Source: Diploscapter coronatus
Lineage: Eukaryota; Nematoda; Chromadorea; Rhabditida; Rhabditidae
Direction of reading: 5' to 3'
Assembly (NCBI GenBank): GCA_964036155.1
Contig: OZ038422.1
Location: forward strand, 58,737,201-58,801,200
DNA length: 64,000 bases
This document shows positions 12,225 to 23,861 of this stretch, piece by piece. A program made the position numbers and the translations under genes. The notes under the pieces were generated by a model. That model did no database searches. It was not told the origin of the DNA and saw only the letters and a list, made by a program, of their open reading frames with translations. Position 1 is the stretch's first letter, and every line of letters starts with the position of its first letter.

Positions 12225-15200
12225 CTACTTCGTAGGGATAATTTCTTTGCTCGCCAGAATTTCTACCGGTTTCTCGTCGTTTTCCTGATTCTCCTGCATC
12301 AGCGCAGCCGCTAGAGCAACTGTGAATACCTAGAAAATTCACATATCATTTTCGAATAAGATCAAATACATTTAGATTTCTTAAGAGTGAATGTCAGTAA
12401 GGACCAAAGTCGGTATAAACAGGGGTCCGTCGATTTGGCTGATTTTCACATATATTATTCAGTTTTTCACGCTGATTCTCATGATGTGGTTTGTTTTTCA
12501 TAAAAACTATCGTATGCAGGATTACGGTAGCTTCAAGTTTTGAGAAATCCGACCTCGGGAAAAAATTCATAACTTTCTTAATTGTGGACTAAATCGAATA
12601 GGGTTTTCAGCATTGAATAGCCCATGAAAAACTCTACAAATAATGTAACTACAACCATCTGCTACGATCAATAACTTCCCGTCAAAAAGTTCATTTCCGA
12701 AAACACGATCCTGACCGACTGCAGTTTTTCGCGATTTTGACCCCATCGATGTCTTGGGCAACTGGCTGGAAATGGCCTTATTTTGTAGAGAATTTAATTC
12801 TGAATAAAAATATGTAACTTTTTCGGAAAATGATGTTGGATCCTGGGGTCAAATAACTCGCCGAATGCATAAAATTAGGGTGATTTTCATGAAAGAAAAT
12901 TTCAAAAATTCATATCTTCCTGTGTGTATATATTCTAGAATAAGTTCTGGAACAAAAGTTGATCAACTTGAAGAGCTCTACAAAATTCTATGAAAAACTC
13001 CGACATTAACTCACACTACTTTTGTAAACGCAGTACAGGTATATAGGGTAACTTTTCTCGTTAAAAATAATTTTAAACGTTCCCTTGTTATTTTTATTTT
13101 ATTCTTCTACTCAAGATCTACAAAATAAAAAAATAATCATGAAATTTAGCCTGATACACAGGGAGATATGATTTTTTGAAATTTCCTGTCAAACGGCACT
13201 TTGCAATAATTGGTCATTAAACTTCAAAAAATTCTGGAGCTCATACGAATGTGAATCCGAAGTCAGTCTTGGAATGAAAGTTGTTCATCATGTCAATCTA
13301 CACAACATACTGGAAGGAAGAATTTTTCCCAACGTGATTTACGCGTAAATGCAGTACGGGCATATAGGGTAACTTCGGATAGCTTTTCCTGCCAAAATTA
13401 ATTTCTAAAAATTTTATTTTTATTTTTGCCATATTCTCCTCGACAAGATCTACAAAATAAAAAATAACTATGAAATTTTGTGTGAAATACAAGGAGATAT
13501 GGATTTTTGAAATTTTCTTTCATGAAAATCACCCTAATTTTATGCATTCGGCGAGTTATTTGACCCCAGGATCCAACATCATTTTCCGAAAAAGTTACAT
13601 ATTTTTATTCAGAATTAAATTCTCTACAAAATAAGGCCATTTCCAGCCAGTTGCCCAAGACATCGATGGGGTCAAAATCGCGAAAAACTGCAGTCGGTCA
13701 GGATCGTGTTTTCGGAAATGAACTTTTTGACGGGAAGTTATTGATCGTAGCAGATGGTTGTAGTTACATTATTTGTAGAGTTTTTCATGGGCTATTCAAT
13801 GCTGAAAACCCTATTCGATTTAGTCCACAATTAAGAAAGTTATGAATTTTTTCCCGAGGTCGGATTTCTCAAAACTTGAAGCTACCGTAATCCTGCATAC
13901 GATAGTTTTTATGAAAAACAAACCACATCATGAGAATCAGCGTGAAAAACTGAACAATATATGTGAAAATCAGCCAAATCGACAGACCCCTGTTTATGCC
14001 CCTTTGTTAAGACTTTGGTTTTTGCTGACATTCACTCTTAAATTGAGCATCTTGTGTGTACGCATCATTTGGTCTATTTTTAACATTTTTAGGCAGTATA
14101 TTTAGCATTTTGCTAAAATAATGAACACTAAACTGTACACTATTAAGATCAATTATTTGAATGTTTATAGAAAAAAATGAATTAAAATACTAACCCTGTG
14201 TGTATTTTCCTCGTGCACATTGTAGAGAGTCAGGCTACCACTGCCTCGTCTATTTCTGCAGCTCAGACCTCGTTTTCTGCATTCAGCTTCGAATGCACTG
14301 CCTTTGACATGCACACATCGCTTTACTGTGACGACTTGAGATCGAAGTCGTTTCTCGCCTTCGTCGACAGAGTCAAACCATTCCTATAAAATTTATTCAA
14401 TGCAAACCAATTTGATATCTTTCGCTTTGCTTACCTGTGTATAATCACAAACTGTATTTGTAGTAACAATGCATCGATCGAGCAGAATGGCAGGGAAGCT
14501 TTTCAAGGATGCAAAATGTTGGAGGGATTCATCTCCAACTCTGAAATATAGAAAATTGAAATATGAAATCGTGAATAAATTATCTAACCTCAACGAATTG
14601 CCCATTCTACAGAGTTTGACTCCGTCGATTGAAATCCTTCGAATTCTGGCTGCATTCAGCTGAATCAAATGAGCATCGGTGATTGAATCTGGCCTCATGT
14701 TGTAGCAGTCATGCACCTGAGGAAAAAATAGTTATATCCCTGATGGAAAATGAAGGAGTAATATTTCAGTGAAAAAATATATGAACATAAAAGTGTTGTT
14801 TAAGGAAGCATAAAAATCCTTACACGGGTAAAGGGGTAAGAGTGTTATCCCAATTTATAGACACATTTATCCAATAATGTTCGTCTAGAATATCCCAAAA
14901 ACAGGTTTTACAAGGTTATGATGCAATAGTATTATCGTCATTGAGTCATAAATTAACTAAATCTCAAATACGAAAGTTTGCATTTGTTACCCTTTAGAGC
15001 AACCAAAGTTAATAAAACGGGCCAAACTCAGACCATACCTGTATATTCATCTTAATTCCTTTAAGATATTTCTATGACTCACCTCGAAATTCTCGAGATT
15101 CTTCCCAACGACAGCCAACAGACAGTGGAGAGTTAGTGAATTGGCATTTAGGAAGTCAACTTTGCTGAGCGTGAGCTGACTCAACTGGCTCAGATCTGCA

Positions 15201-17371
15201 GAGGACAATTGCAAGCGAAGGAAACAGACAAAATCATCCGTCAGGTTTATGTCCTGAAAATTATCTTAGAATAATTTTTTTTTTCAAAACGAAAAAAATC
15301 AAAAGAAATCGTTCTCTTTTTCGTCCGTTCATTTTCATCCATTCGTCGATTTCGTTCATTCATTTGCTTCTTTTATCGTTTCTTTCATTTCTCCTCCACA
15401 TTATCCTCCTTTGGATTCATGCATTTCGGTTGCGGTTTCTCAGCAGCTTCAAGTTCCTCTCTTTTGACATTTCATTTTTATCGATATTCAACCCGTCGTT
15501 TTTTATCTATTCGACTATTTGGCTCGCACGTGAAGTGCTTCAATCGAGTCGAATAGTCAGGGAGTGAAAAGGAGCTCACTCATGAACGCGCATTAATGCT
15601 AACTTTTCAATCGCCAATAGTGTATTCAAATTTTACGTTTTAAGAGCTTAACAAATTTCAAATGAAAAAAAAATTTCCTACCTTGAGAATGAGCCTATGA
15701 ATGACGAATCGTTTGAAGTTGAACTGGAAGTTCTGTGGTTTCCTGATGGCAGCCTGAGCGATAGATATAGTCTTTGTCTGCTGCGTTTCATAAGCAATCC
15801 ATCGCATTTCGATGCCTCTTCCTCGGGGTAAACCAGAAATGATCAGTCGCGATAACTGAAAATAATAGGTGGGTTGAGACATAGCTCTTTCAGAAACTTC
15901 ATATATTCAGCATGTTTAAAAGAGAAAGAAATCAAGAATGTATTTCTAACTTTTCTAAATTATTTTGGGTTGTGGTTTAGGTTATAGTTTTAATGCACAT
16001 AGCTTATTTGATGGAATTAAGTGGTGGTTAATCAGGCCATTTCAATATTGCTAACAATATCGGGGTTTTATAAAAGACGCCTTACAATCAGTCATTTTGT
16101 TTAGAGATTGCAAGGGAGATTGAATGATTAATATGTTCCGAGGATCAGGCTAACAATTAAAACAAGCGAAGAGAAACTCGTGAAAATAAGAATTCATAAT
16201 AATAAAACTACCATGACACAGCACAAGTTCCTATGTAAATGCGATATGTATATGAGATTATCCCCAGTTGTCAGTATGAGTTAAAGATAATCTATCATTT
16301 ATCAGATAATTATCGCAAATTTGTTGTTTCTTAACTTTTTATCAAAGAATCGCGATTTAAAAGTTATAAAGTCACTGGATAAAAGATATGACTTAACCGA
16401 TACAAAAATTAAGTTAAAAGCCAAAATGTACCTGCAAAGGCGTCTTGTCAGAGTGGTGTCCTCTATCAACCAATGCATGGAATCGACGGTTGACTGCTCG
16501 GCAGGAAAGAATAGATGATTGGTCATTCACGAAATTCAGAATCTCGTAGAGAATCTCGTTCGGGATTGACTGAAATATGTCATTCTTAAAGATAAAGTAA
16601 ATTATTTTATCATAATGAGTATTTTTCTTCACAATAAATGTGGGTAGATATCTTCACTCTATTTTTGATAGCGACAGGGTATTTTTGAAGAGAGAAAATG
16701 CTACCGGAAAGTGATCTGACTGACCTGATAAAACTAGTTCTTCAATGATCTACATTTTCAAGTAATTTTTACGCTCGACTTTAAAAAAAAAATAAGCGAG
16801 TTGCAGCTTCTTTATCTAGATAGGATTTAGTTAGGGTTGTTGATAGAGTAATTCTTTTCTCTGTTTGAATAAATAAGTGCATAGATGGTTGACTATAAAA
16901 TTGGAGTACGGAATTCAAAAATGCCTACATCGAAAGGTGATATGGAAGTAGATTGTTGCTGTTTCTTCTTCTGTAACTGCTGAGCTCCTCTCGAAAGTAC
17001 CCAATCCAACACCAATCTCAGCACATTCTGCTTATTGCTTTGCTTCTTCGCAAATTTCTTTTCCAAACTAAAATCGTCCAAAAATTATTGCACGAAATCT
17101 AACATTTATGACTGAAACTTCTAATGATTACTGTGGCTTCACAGATAAACAGACAAGATGCAAAGAACAGTTCACTTCATTTTTCGTCCTTGAAGATGCA
17201 AGATCTTGTTTTGCCGTTCGAATTAGTAATTGATTTGCAAACTTTTATGCGTTTGGATAAGGAAAGAATACGATGTAGTCAGATGGCTTACACTGATCCC
17301 TTGAACTCCCTTCTGAAATCGTGCGCAGGACGATCGAAGTCCGTGAAACTGCGTTTGCGAGTGAGTTCCAT
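12225..17371 (-). CDS. F-box protein
   Basis: Nine exons, all phase-consistent, give 409 residues: 17371-17292, 17067-16929, 16569-16432, 15855-15682, 15253-15083, 14716-14589, 14540-14435, 14383-14195, 12329-12225. Exon 3 encodes the F-box core: SIPNEILYEILNFV, then SSILSCRAVNRRFHALV. This is the short helical motif that binds Skp1 and so recruits substrates to an SCF ubiquitin ligase. The remainder has leucine-rich, repeat-like stretches (LTLSKVDF, LLDRCIV) that may form the substrate-binding part, but no named domain is clear. The N-terminus (MELTRKRSFTDFDRP) is basic. The start was chosen because it is the first ATG after an acceptor-like TTATTTCAG 19 bp upstream. F-box families are large in nematodes, so orthology is not assignable. 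The last intron (14194-12330) holds a large foldback element. Confidence 0.8.
12381..14041. mobile_element. 1.66 kb foldback element with about 0.54 kb inverted arms
   Basis: Left arm about 12381-12925 and right arm about 13500-14041 are near-identical inverted copies; both ends carry TTAAGAGTGAATGTCAG in opposite orientation. A 64-codon open frame (starting MPKTSMGSKSRK) exists in each arm with the same translation, simply because the arms are copies; it matches no family I know. The roughly 570-bp spacer contains a diverged direct duplication: TATAGGGTAACTT recurs at about 13042 and 13363, followed in both by AAGATCTACAAAATAAA and GGAGATATG. No transposase is present, so this would be non-autonomous. 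Clean target-site duplications were not found. It lies wholly within the last intron of the F-box gene. Confidence 0.85.
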
Positions 17372-18772
17372 TGAATAAATGCAAGAAACTGAAATAATCT
17401 GTAATTGCTATAATTAGATGAGTGATATGATAGAAATATGATAAAAGAATGCTGTAAGGAAATGACAGGAAGACAGAGACTGAAGCAGAGGACCGTCAGA
17501 GATGAATTACAAGAAGCCTATCCGACGGAGAGGGGAATGAATGAGAGAGTGGCGGTGAAAAGCCCTAGGCAAAACAACGAATCGAGAGAGGAAGGAGAAT
17601 AGGAGAGGGGACAGAGAAAAGTACAGCAGAGGGGAATGAAGTGGGGAGATGCAATGACATGAATACTTCACGTGCAAAGCACGAACAGGCAGGAAGATAG
17701 CCAATACTCCAGCTGATTGCTAGACTTCGAGGTGAATGAGGTACAAAATGCAGCTTTCGAAAGAGAGAGATTTGCTCGGACTTCGTTCAATTACAAATCA
17801 CTTGCTGAATATCTAATTCAGATTCCGAGAGGGCTATTTCTATGGAAAAATTTATGTTTCAATTTGTAATTTTGAAGCCTTTTTCTGAATTTCTAAACAT
17901 GATATTAGATCTAAATCTAAAATTGAGGTTAGTAGGAAAGTCTATCGTCATTCTTGGTCGAACATTAGATTCTTAAAAATGCCATCTAAACTTGAATACC
18001 GTAATAAAAAGACTATTTGAATCGATCTAAGTAGTTGCAATAAATTGTGCAAGCACATGATCACCCCATAAAATTTATTTAGAATTATTACTAAGTTGTA
18101 AAATTGACTCTTCTGATTTCGAACGTGAAGAACTCAACAACAGGAAAGTGCAGAAGTGAGAAGAGGGAAAACAACTCGCGTCTGGCGTCTGTTCCTGTGT
18201 CATTCCTCCTCACTAATTGGCATCTGGAGTCTTCTTCCAGAATGACAAAATGATACACGTTCTAACGGAGAGATTATTGTGTCATTCGTCATTATTTTGC
18301 AGGTTGCAATCCACAAATTATTGGACTTCATTTGTCAACTTACAATTTTTAATTCAAAAGATGACGTTCGTTTTCAGTGTATAACTTCGTGATAAACAAG
18401 AGAAAATTTTATAGACTCAGAAGTGGTATTGTAGGAAATATTTCTCTTAAGACATCTGATGCAATATTAAATGAAATGATAAATGGTCGCTGATTCGGAA
18501 TTCCGTCTCACTTCAGATTGAACCCTATCATTCCACTTACACTTATCTGATGTTCTTTTTTACCAATATTGCATCAAAAACCCTTGAAGTCCATCCGGTT
18601 TTCATTGCTAAGCATTCCATTGATACAATGATACCGGTCAGCAAAAAGTATCTAATCGCCTAAATGATGAAATGAATGACATGGTTTAGTGTAAATTTGA
18701 AAAATTCTCTGGTAAATTTGTTAATGAATACTAAGAGAATTTAATGACCACAGTGCTTTGTTTTCTCTTTGC

Positions 18773-18962
18773 CTTGTCCGGCGGAGCTCTTTAAAAATTG
18801 GCCAAAAAATATTTTTTTTTCAAATTTACATACATTTTTGTAAAAATATTCTGTTTATATTGGTGGGAATATTTTTAAAGAGTTTTTTAGTAAAGAAATA
18901 TTCTTAAAAGAATACATAGATAGAAGCTTATAGCAATTTTCCGGAAAAATCACGCCGGACAG
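18773..18962. repeat. Possible miniature inverted-repeat element
   Basis: GTCCGGCG at 18776-18783 is mirrored by CGCCGGAC at 18953-18960, with looser similarity outside. The roughly 170 bp between is very AT-rich. Size and shape suit a MITE, but the perfect terminal match is only 8 bp and no target duplication is evident. Confidence 0.25.
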
Positions 18963-19010
18963 CCAAAAGCACGTGATGACGTGTTGTAAAAATTCGAATA
19001 TTTCATAATA

Positions 19011-19016
19011 TTTATT
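19011..19016 (-). terminator. Poly(A) signal of the receptor gene
   Basis: AATAAA on the minus strand about 50 bp beyond the stop codon at 19065, the expected distance for the receptor gene 3' end. Confidence 0.5.
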
Positions 19017-19064
19017 ATCAAAATATTTATAAACAATAATTCATGCTATTTTCATGGAAAATAA

Positions 19065-22000
19065 TCATCGATTATCGATAACCCGTCGAATTATGGCCAT
19101 GATTGTGCCACAGTTGGGAACGATCAAGTAATAAACACCCTGCAACCAGGGCACGATTTTAATGCTTTCAATGCATCTCAGACAGTAGTCGTGTTTAGAT
19201 CGGGCAATTATTTCTTTGAAATGAAACCGCACCTGAAAAATAAAAATAGTGGAAAAATGTTTGAAAAATAGTACCTGTTTCTCGTAATTTCCCTGTAGAA
19301 TTTTGTCTGATCGCAGTATTTTCCTAGTTTGTGCTAGCTAAAATGCAACAATCAATTTTTGATATGTTTATATTCCTTAGTTTTCATACCTGCGTTTGTA
19401 CTTGACTCGGTGGCAACATGTTGAGAGAAGCCATCATTACGAGAATCACGCTCCAAGTTGTCGCTATCACTTGATCTATCGTAGAGATTTGTTTGTAAAA
19501 TCTAAAAAAGCAAGAATATACGATTGGAAATTAATTAAATAGCGTTTTTTAATTCAAAATTCTTCAAGAAAATCTATTAAAGATCATACTGTATTGATAC
19601 ATATATTTCTGATAAATAAACGTACCCTCCAGCCCAGAAAACAGAATTCGCATTTGCAATTCCTATACCCAAAAGCCCCCCAGAGGCTAGTTTCTCTAAA
19701 TTTAGATTTTCAGGCATTTATAAAATTGTAATTGTTCTTACGCAAATCTAAATTGGCGAATTGCAAGAATTGAATCAACTCGAAATGTCGTTCATTGAAT
19801 GATGATAACGTATCCAGATTCTGCAAAAGAATTATTTTGAAAATGTGTTATAGTTGGTGAAATAAATGAGTTAAATCATATAGTTAATCTAAAAATTCTA
19901 TAATCTAGAATTTTGTTAAAAGAAACATTTATAAACCAAAACAGATTACTTTGGTACACTTCTATCAAAGTAAATTTTCTTATGAATGTTCGTAAAAATT
20001 CTCACGATAAGCTTTTCTTGTTTGGCCTCTTCTTCGAGTTCTTCATTGAATATCTGGAATTCATTGGCGATGATGTAGTTGAATATGACATAGATTAGGA
20101 TGCAAATGGCCGAGGCGATCGAGGCAAACGTGTACACGATCGGGTCAATGCCGTACACCATAACCATGTCGAAGGTCTTTCTGGAATACAGCAAATTCAT
20201 ATCCTTAGAAAATAGAACAATTTCAATCATTTTCATATTTTCCTGAAAGAAGCTATACTTTACACATTTTCTAATCGTCGCTAGTCATGTGAAGGCAGGA
20301 ATAATTTCTTTCTTCGTCACCCCTTTCAACAGAAAGAAAACTGATTTTATATTGAAAGAGCTTCAAGCATCAATAGTCAAAACTCATGATCTTTATAGCA
20401 ACAATTTGTCAAGACATCCGACCCGATTCAAGTAGAATTTGGAAAATTATTGCGACCTAATAATTTCTCGAGGTATGACAAATTTCAGCCGAATATGCTC
20501 AAAATAATTTTGTAAATTATTGTTTCCAAAAATCAAGTTTTCCTCAAACTCTACCTTCACTATTTTGAAAATGTTTCATATATGAGAAGAAAACCCTACT
20601 GTTGGTGACTGCCGATAACATCTTTCCAGTAGAGAATTGCATCGCTGACTGTGACTGTCGTCCAGATGCCAACCAGTACGAAGAGAATTCCGTAGAGGAA
20701 AACTCGACCTGCAGTCCGATTGGGAGGAGGATGCTCTTTCAGCTGAAAATGAGTAATAATGCATTTTCTTTGTCAATTGAAAATGAAGATATAATACAGG
20801 GTGCGGACAAATTATGGAGGCACTTGCTAAAGCGTCGATTTTTCACGAAGTGCGCAGAGTTTACATGCTATTTTTATTTTTTCGTCATTACCATGCATTT
20901 CGTGATCATTTCCATATATTATTTACCATTGGTAGGTTTTCTATTCAGAATGGTAGCGCCGAGTTCAAAGCGATCTATTATCATCATATTGTATCAGGCT
21001 GGGAATCAAACGAAAGACATCGTCAAACTGATGAAAATCAGTCGAACGATGGTCCAGAAGACTGTAAAACGGTTCAAAGAGATTGGATCTGCTGCTGACC
21101 GTCCGGGAAGAGGCAGAAAACGGAGTGCAAGGACGGAACAGAACAAGACAAGCTTCGTGAGATGATTCGACGAAATTCCCGAAGATCCATACGAAAAATG
21201 AGCAAAAAATTGAAAATCAACGAAAAATCGGTCAGAACCATCATCAGGAAGGACTTGAGACTCAACTCCTACAGAATCCAAAAAAGTCCACGAACTCACG
21301 GACAAAATGATGTCAAACAGACTTGAAAGATACCAACAGTTTCCCAAGAGGCTTTCTTCGGCACGCTACAAAACGATTATTTTTTCGGATGAGGAAATAT
21401 TCACAATGGAACTTTTCATGAATCGTCAAAATGATCACATCCTGTCCCCAAACGTCTCCTCTGCTAATTCCAATGGCAAACTGATCGGAAGACGTGCTCA
21501 TCCTCAGTCAATCCCGGTTTGGGCGGCTACCGCCTATCATGGAAAGTCCTCCCTCGTGTTCGTCCCCCAGAACGCCAAGATCAACACCGAAACCTATCAA
21601 ATCTTATTTAAAATAAAGCTCTTATTCCCTGGACCAAAATCCATTTTAAATCCTGTCCCTCCTGCTTTCAGCAGGATTCGGCTCCTTCCCACAAGTCAAA
21701 ATCTACTCAATCCTTCTGCAAAATTCACTTCGCAGATTTCATCTCCTCTTCCGAATGACCCTCCAACAGCCCTGATTTGAACCCATTGGATTATTCCATT
21801 TGGTAATACTTTGAGACCAAGGCCTGCTCTACTCCCCACAAAAGTTTCGGCTTCTTGAAGTCTTTCCTTGTCGAAGCATGAGATAAAATGTCCAATGACT
21901 AGTTGCGTGCCGTCATCGATGCCTTCCTCGAGCGACTCAAGGCCTGTATCAACGCTAAAGGCGGCCATTTCGAAAACTCTTAGTTGATTTTTTATCGTTA

Positions 22001-23861
22001 TGTTATCAATAAATTATTTTTAAAATTTGAACTCGATTACTTCAATATTTCGGGTTAAATCTCAATTTATCGGTGCCTCCATAATTTGTCCGCACCCTGT
22101 AGAAAATTAATAAATTTTCGGAGCAAAACAAATGCTACTTTTTCAAACATATTCTTAGAATTAGATCCGTAATATATTTAGTGATATAATTAGTGATTTT
22201 GGTTTTGAATAAATTCTGAAAGTGTGTCCCATTTAATTTTAGAATGTTATCTTTTTATTTGCTTCAATTTGTTTTTTAGAAAGACCATTAAATTCAAAAT
22301 GAGTCACTCTATCAAATAATCATTGAGTTGATTTGGTTCGAATAAGTTTGTCAAAACTTAAATAAATACGTTTCTCTTCACTTCTCGCTTTCATTCGAGT
22401 AAATCCGCAAACAAAGGATTGTGTGAGTCAAATTTAAAATATTTGCAGGTGCAAATAGTCCAGATGGAACCGCTAAGTAGAATTTTAAGTATGAAAGTCA
22501 AATTTTGGCCTGAAGAAGAAAAGTGAATCGGGAAAGACGAATTTTCACATTTGCAAGTATTTTGATTTTGTGAAACAAAAATGACTAAATGTTTCATGTT
22601 AAAAATTTTAAACCCTACCCTCATTTGTCTACATCGCATGAGCCGCTCACAAAAGGAGTCGAGAAATCCTGTCTTGGTCCAGGAAATGAGGGCCATCGCA
22701 GAGTTGAATCCGTACAAAACCTGGAATGCGAGCAGGTTGTTCTTCGCCCAGACTTGTGTGAATGGCTGAAACAGATAACTAGATCATTTTGATAATTAGA
22801 GTTCGACTAATCATAGAGAATCACAATGGCGAACAAAAGTTTGAAACAGTCCATGATCCTCGAATTTTATTTCTTTTTCGAAATCTTCACGAATCAAATG
22901 ATGAAATATCAGGTCCATTGTTATTAGACGCCTTCTTCAAGTCTACAAGATTTTAGAAAAAGTTTCATTAAAAACTAGAACGAAGCACTTCCAAAAATCG
23001 TGAATTGTTCCAAACTTTTTTCTATCATTGTATTATAGTAAAATGATAAATTCTTTCTGAAGAAAATAGCAGGCACTCTAATTTTGGGCAAAATCACTTC
23101 TCATTGCATTCTGTAGCTCCGTAAAATGGAAACTATCTATTGTTTTAACCGAATCTTCCAGCTATTAGAAATCATTTTCTTCACTACAAAATAATTATTT
23201 TCCAATTGAAAAGTTCACTTTCAGAAAATATTTTTCTTTACATTTTTTCAATTAATTTTCTCGAAATGCTCACTAAATTCTTGAGAATCAATTATTATGA
23301 AATTAGAAAATACAAATTTATTACCTTTTCAGAATTATCGAAAAGAAGAATGAAGAACCGAGCGATCATGAGTAAATTGATGAAGAAAGCCAGGAAGATG
23401 GCGAGAGCTCGAATTGGTCTGGCTCGATCGGGGCCGATCACCGCAGGCGACATGTCAAATGTCGAAAATCTGAAATCTAATAATTCTTATTTTTACCAAT
23501 ATTCATCTAATGAAAAATTATTGTTAAATTGTTTCATCCTCATTCTCCCAAATTTTATATTGAAAACTCATGAGGATAAATATGCAACATGACATTATCT
23601 CTAATCTCATAATTTAAAAATTTTTAAAATAATCATAGGCAATTTTCAGTGCATAAGATTTGATAAATCTTGATCTTCATTTTTTAGTTTAAAACTAATG
23701 ATTTACCTTAAGAAATAATAGAACGGTCCGAAGATGAGTTTTGGCGTAACCCTCATGGGAGGATTGCGCACCATCTGGACAGAGACAGAGGCAGAAGAAC
23801 TGTCTGTCTGCTGACTCCCGAAACTACTCATTTGAATGCTCTGAACACGCTCATTTGCCAT
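19065..23861 (-). CDS. Gustatory-receptor-like seven-transmembrane protein
   Basis: Ten phase-consistent exons (23861-23707, 23469-23325, 22765-22619, 20742-20600, 20180-20006, 19820-19742, 19695-19626, 19501-19390, 19337-19275, 19232-19065) give 418 residues. Hydrophobic segments include ALAIFLAFFINLLMIARFF, FLYGILFVLVGIWTTVTV, YTFASIASAICILIYVIF, VIATTWSVILVMMASL and a last one around WLQGVYYLIV. A long charged loop (NEELEEEAKQEK...FNERHFELIQFL) lies between the fourth segment and a glycine-rich stretch. Length, topology and this loop resemble the invertebrate Gr/gur family of ligand- or light-gated receptors, but the C-terminal insect Gr signature (TYxxxxxQF) is absent. The N-terminus is a Ser/Gln-rich cytoplasmic tail without a signal peptide. 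Intron 3 (22618-20743) hosts a dead transposon. Another seven-pass chemoreceptor family remains possible. Confidence 0.65.
20797..22099. mobile_element. Tc1/mariner (maT-like) transposon, degenerate
   Basis: Perfect 27-bp terminal inverted repeats at 20797-20823 and 22073-22099 (outer end CAGGGTGCGGACAAATTATG), flanked on both sides by TA (20795-20796 and 22100-22101), the classic Tc1/mariner target duplication. Total length is 1303 bp, typical of the superfamily, with one broken transposase gene inside. It sits in intron 3 of the receptor gene, so the coding sequence is spared. Perfect TIRs beside a disrupted transposase mean it could still be moved by a related active enzyme. Confidence 0.95.
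20950..21983 (+). pseudogene. Broken mariner-type transposase (probably DD37D)
   Basis: Same-strand remnants line up in order. First comes an N-terminal helix-turn-helix segment (KDIVKLMKISRTMVQKTVKR) with the GRGRKRS basic hook, then an RRSIRKMSKKLKI segment, then the catalytic core with IIFSDEEIF (first Asp), FQQDSAPSH (second Asp), SPDLNPLD (third acidic residue) and a GGHFE end. Counting 37 residues between the second and third acids suggests the DD37D maT group. The frame shifts near 21140, 21280 and 21635, and stops interrupt the core near 21755, 21797 and 21880. It is therefore inactive. Confidence 0.9.

Larger units (their letters stand above)
17372..19064. other. Intergenic region, 1.7 kb
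   Basis: Lies between the 5' end of the F-box gene and the 3' end of the receptor gene, both minus strand. It includes a purine-rich tract at about 17460-17640 and the short inverted-repeat element at 18773-18962. No exon with supported splice sites was found. Confidence 0.6.

Noticed and set aside
12567..13845. Two identical 64-codon open frames on opposite strands (12567-12761 and 13651-13845)
   Set aside because: They are the same sequence in the two arms of the foldback element; no homology, no splice context, and identical codons explained by arm identity.
17124..17378. 84-codon plus-strand frame over the first F-box exon
   Set aside because: Antisense to exon 1 of the F-box gene and its first intron; the minus-strand model explains the coding signal.
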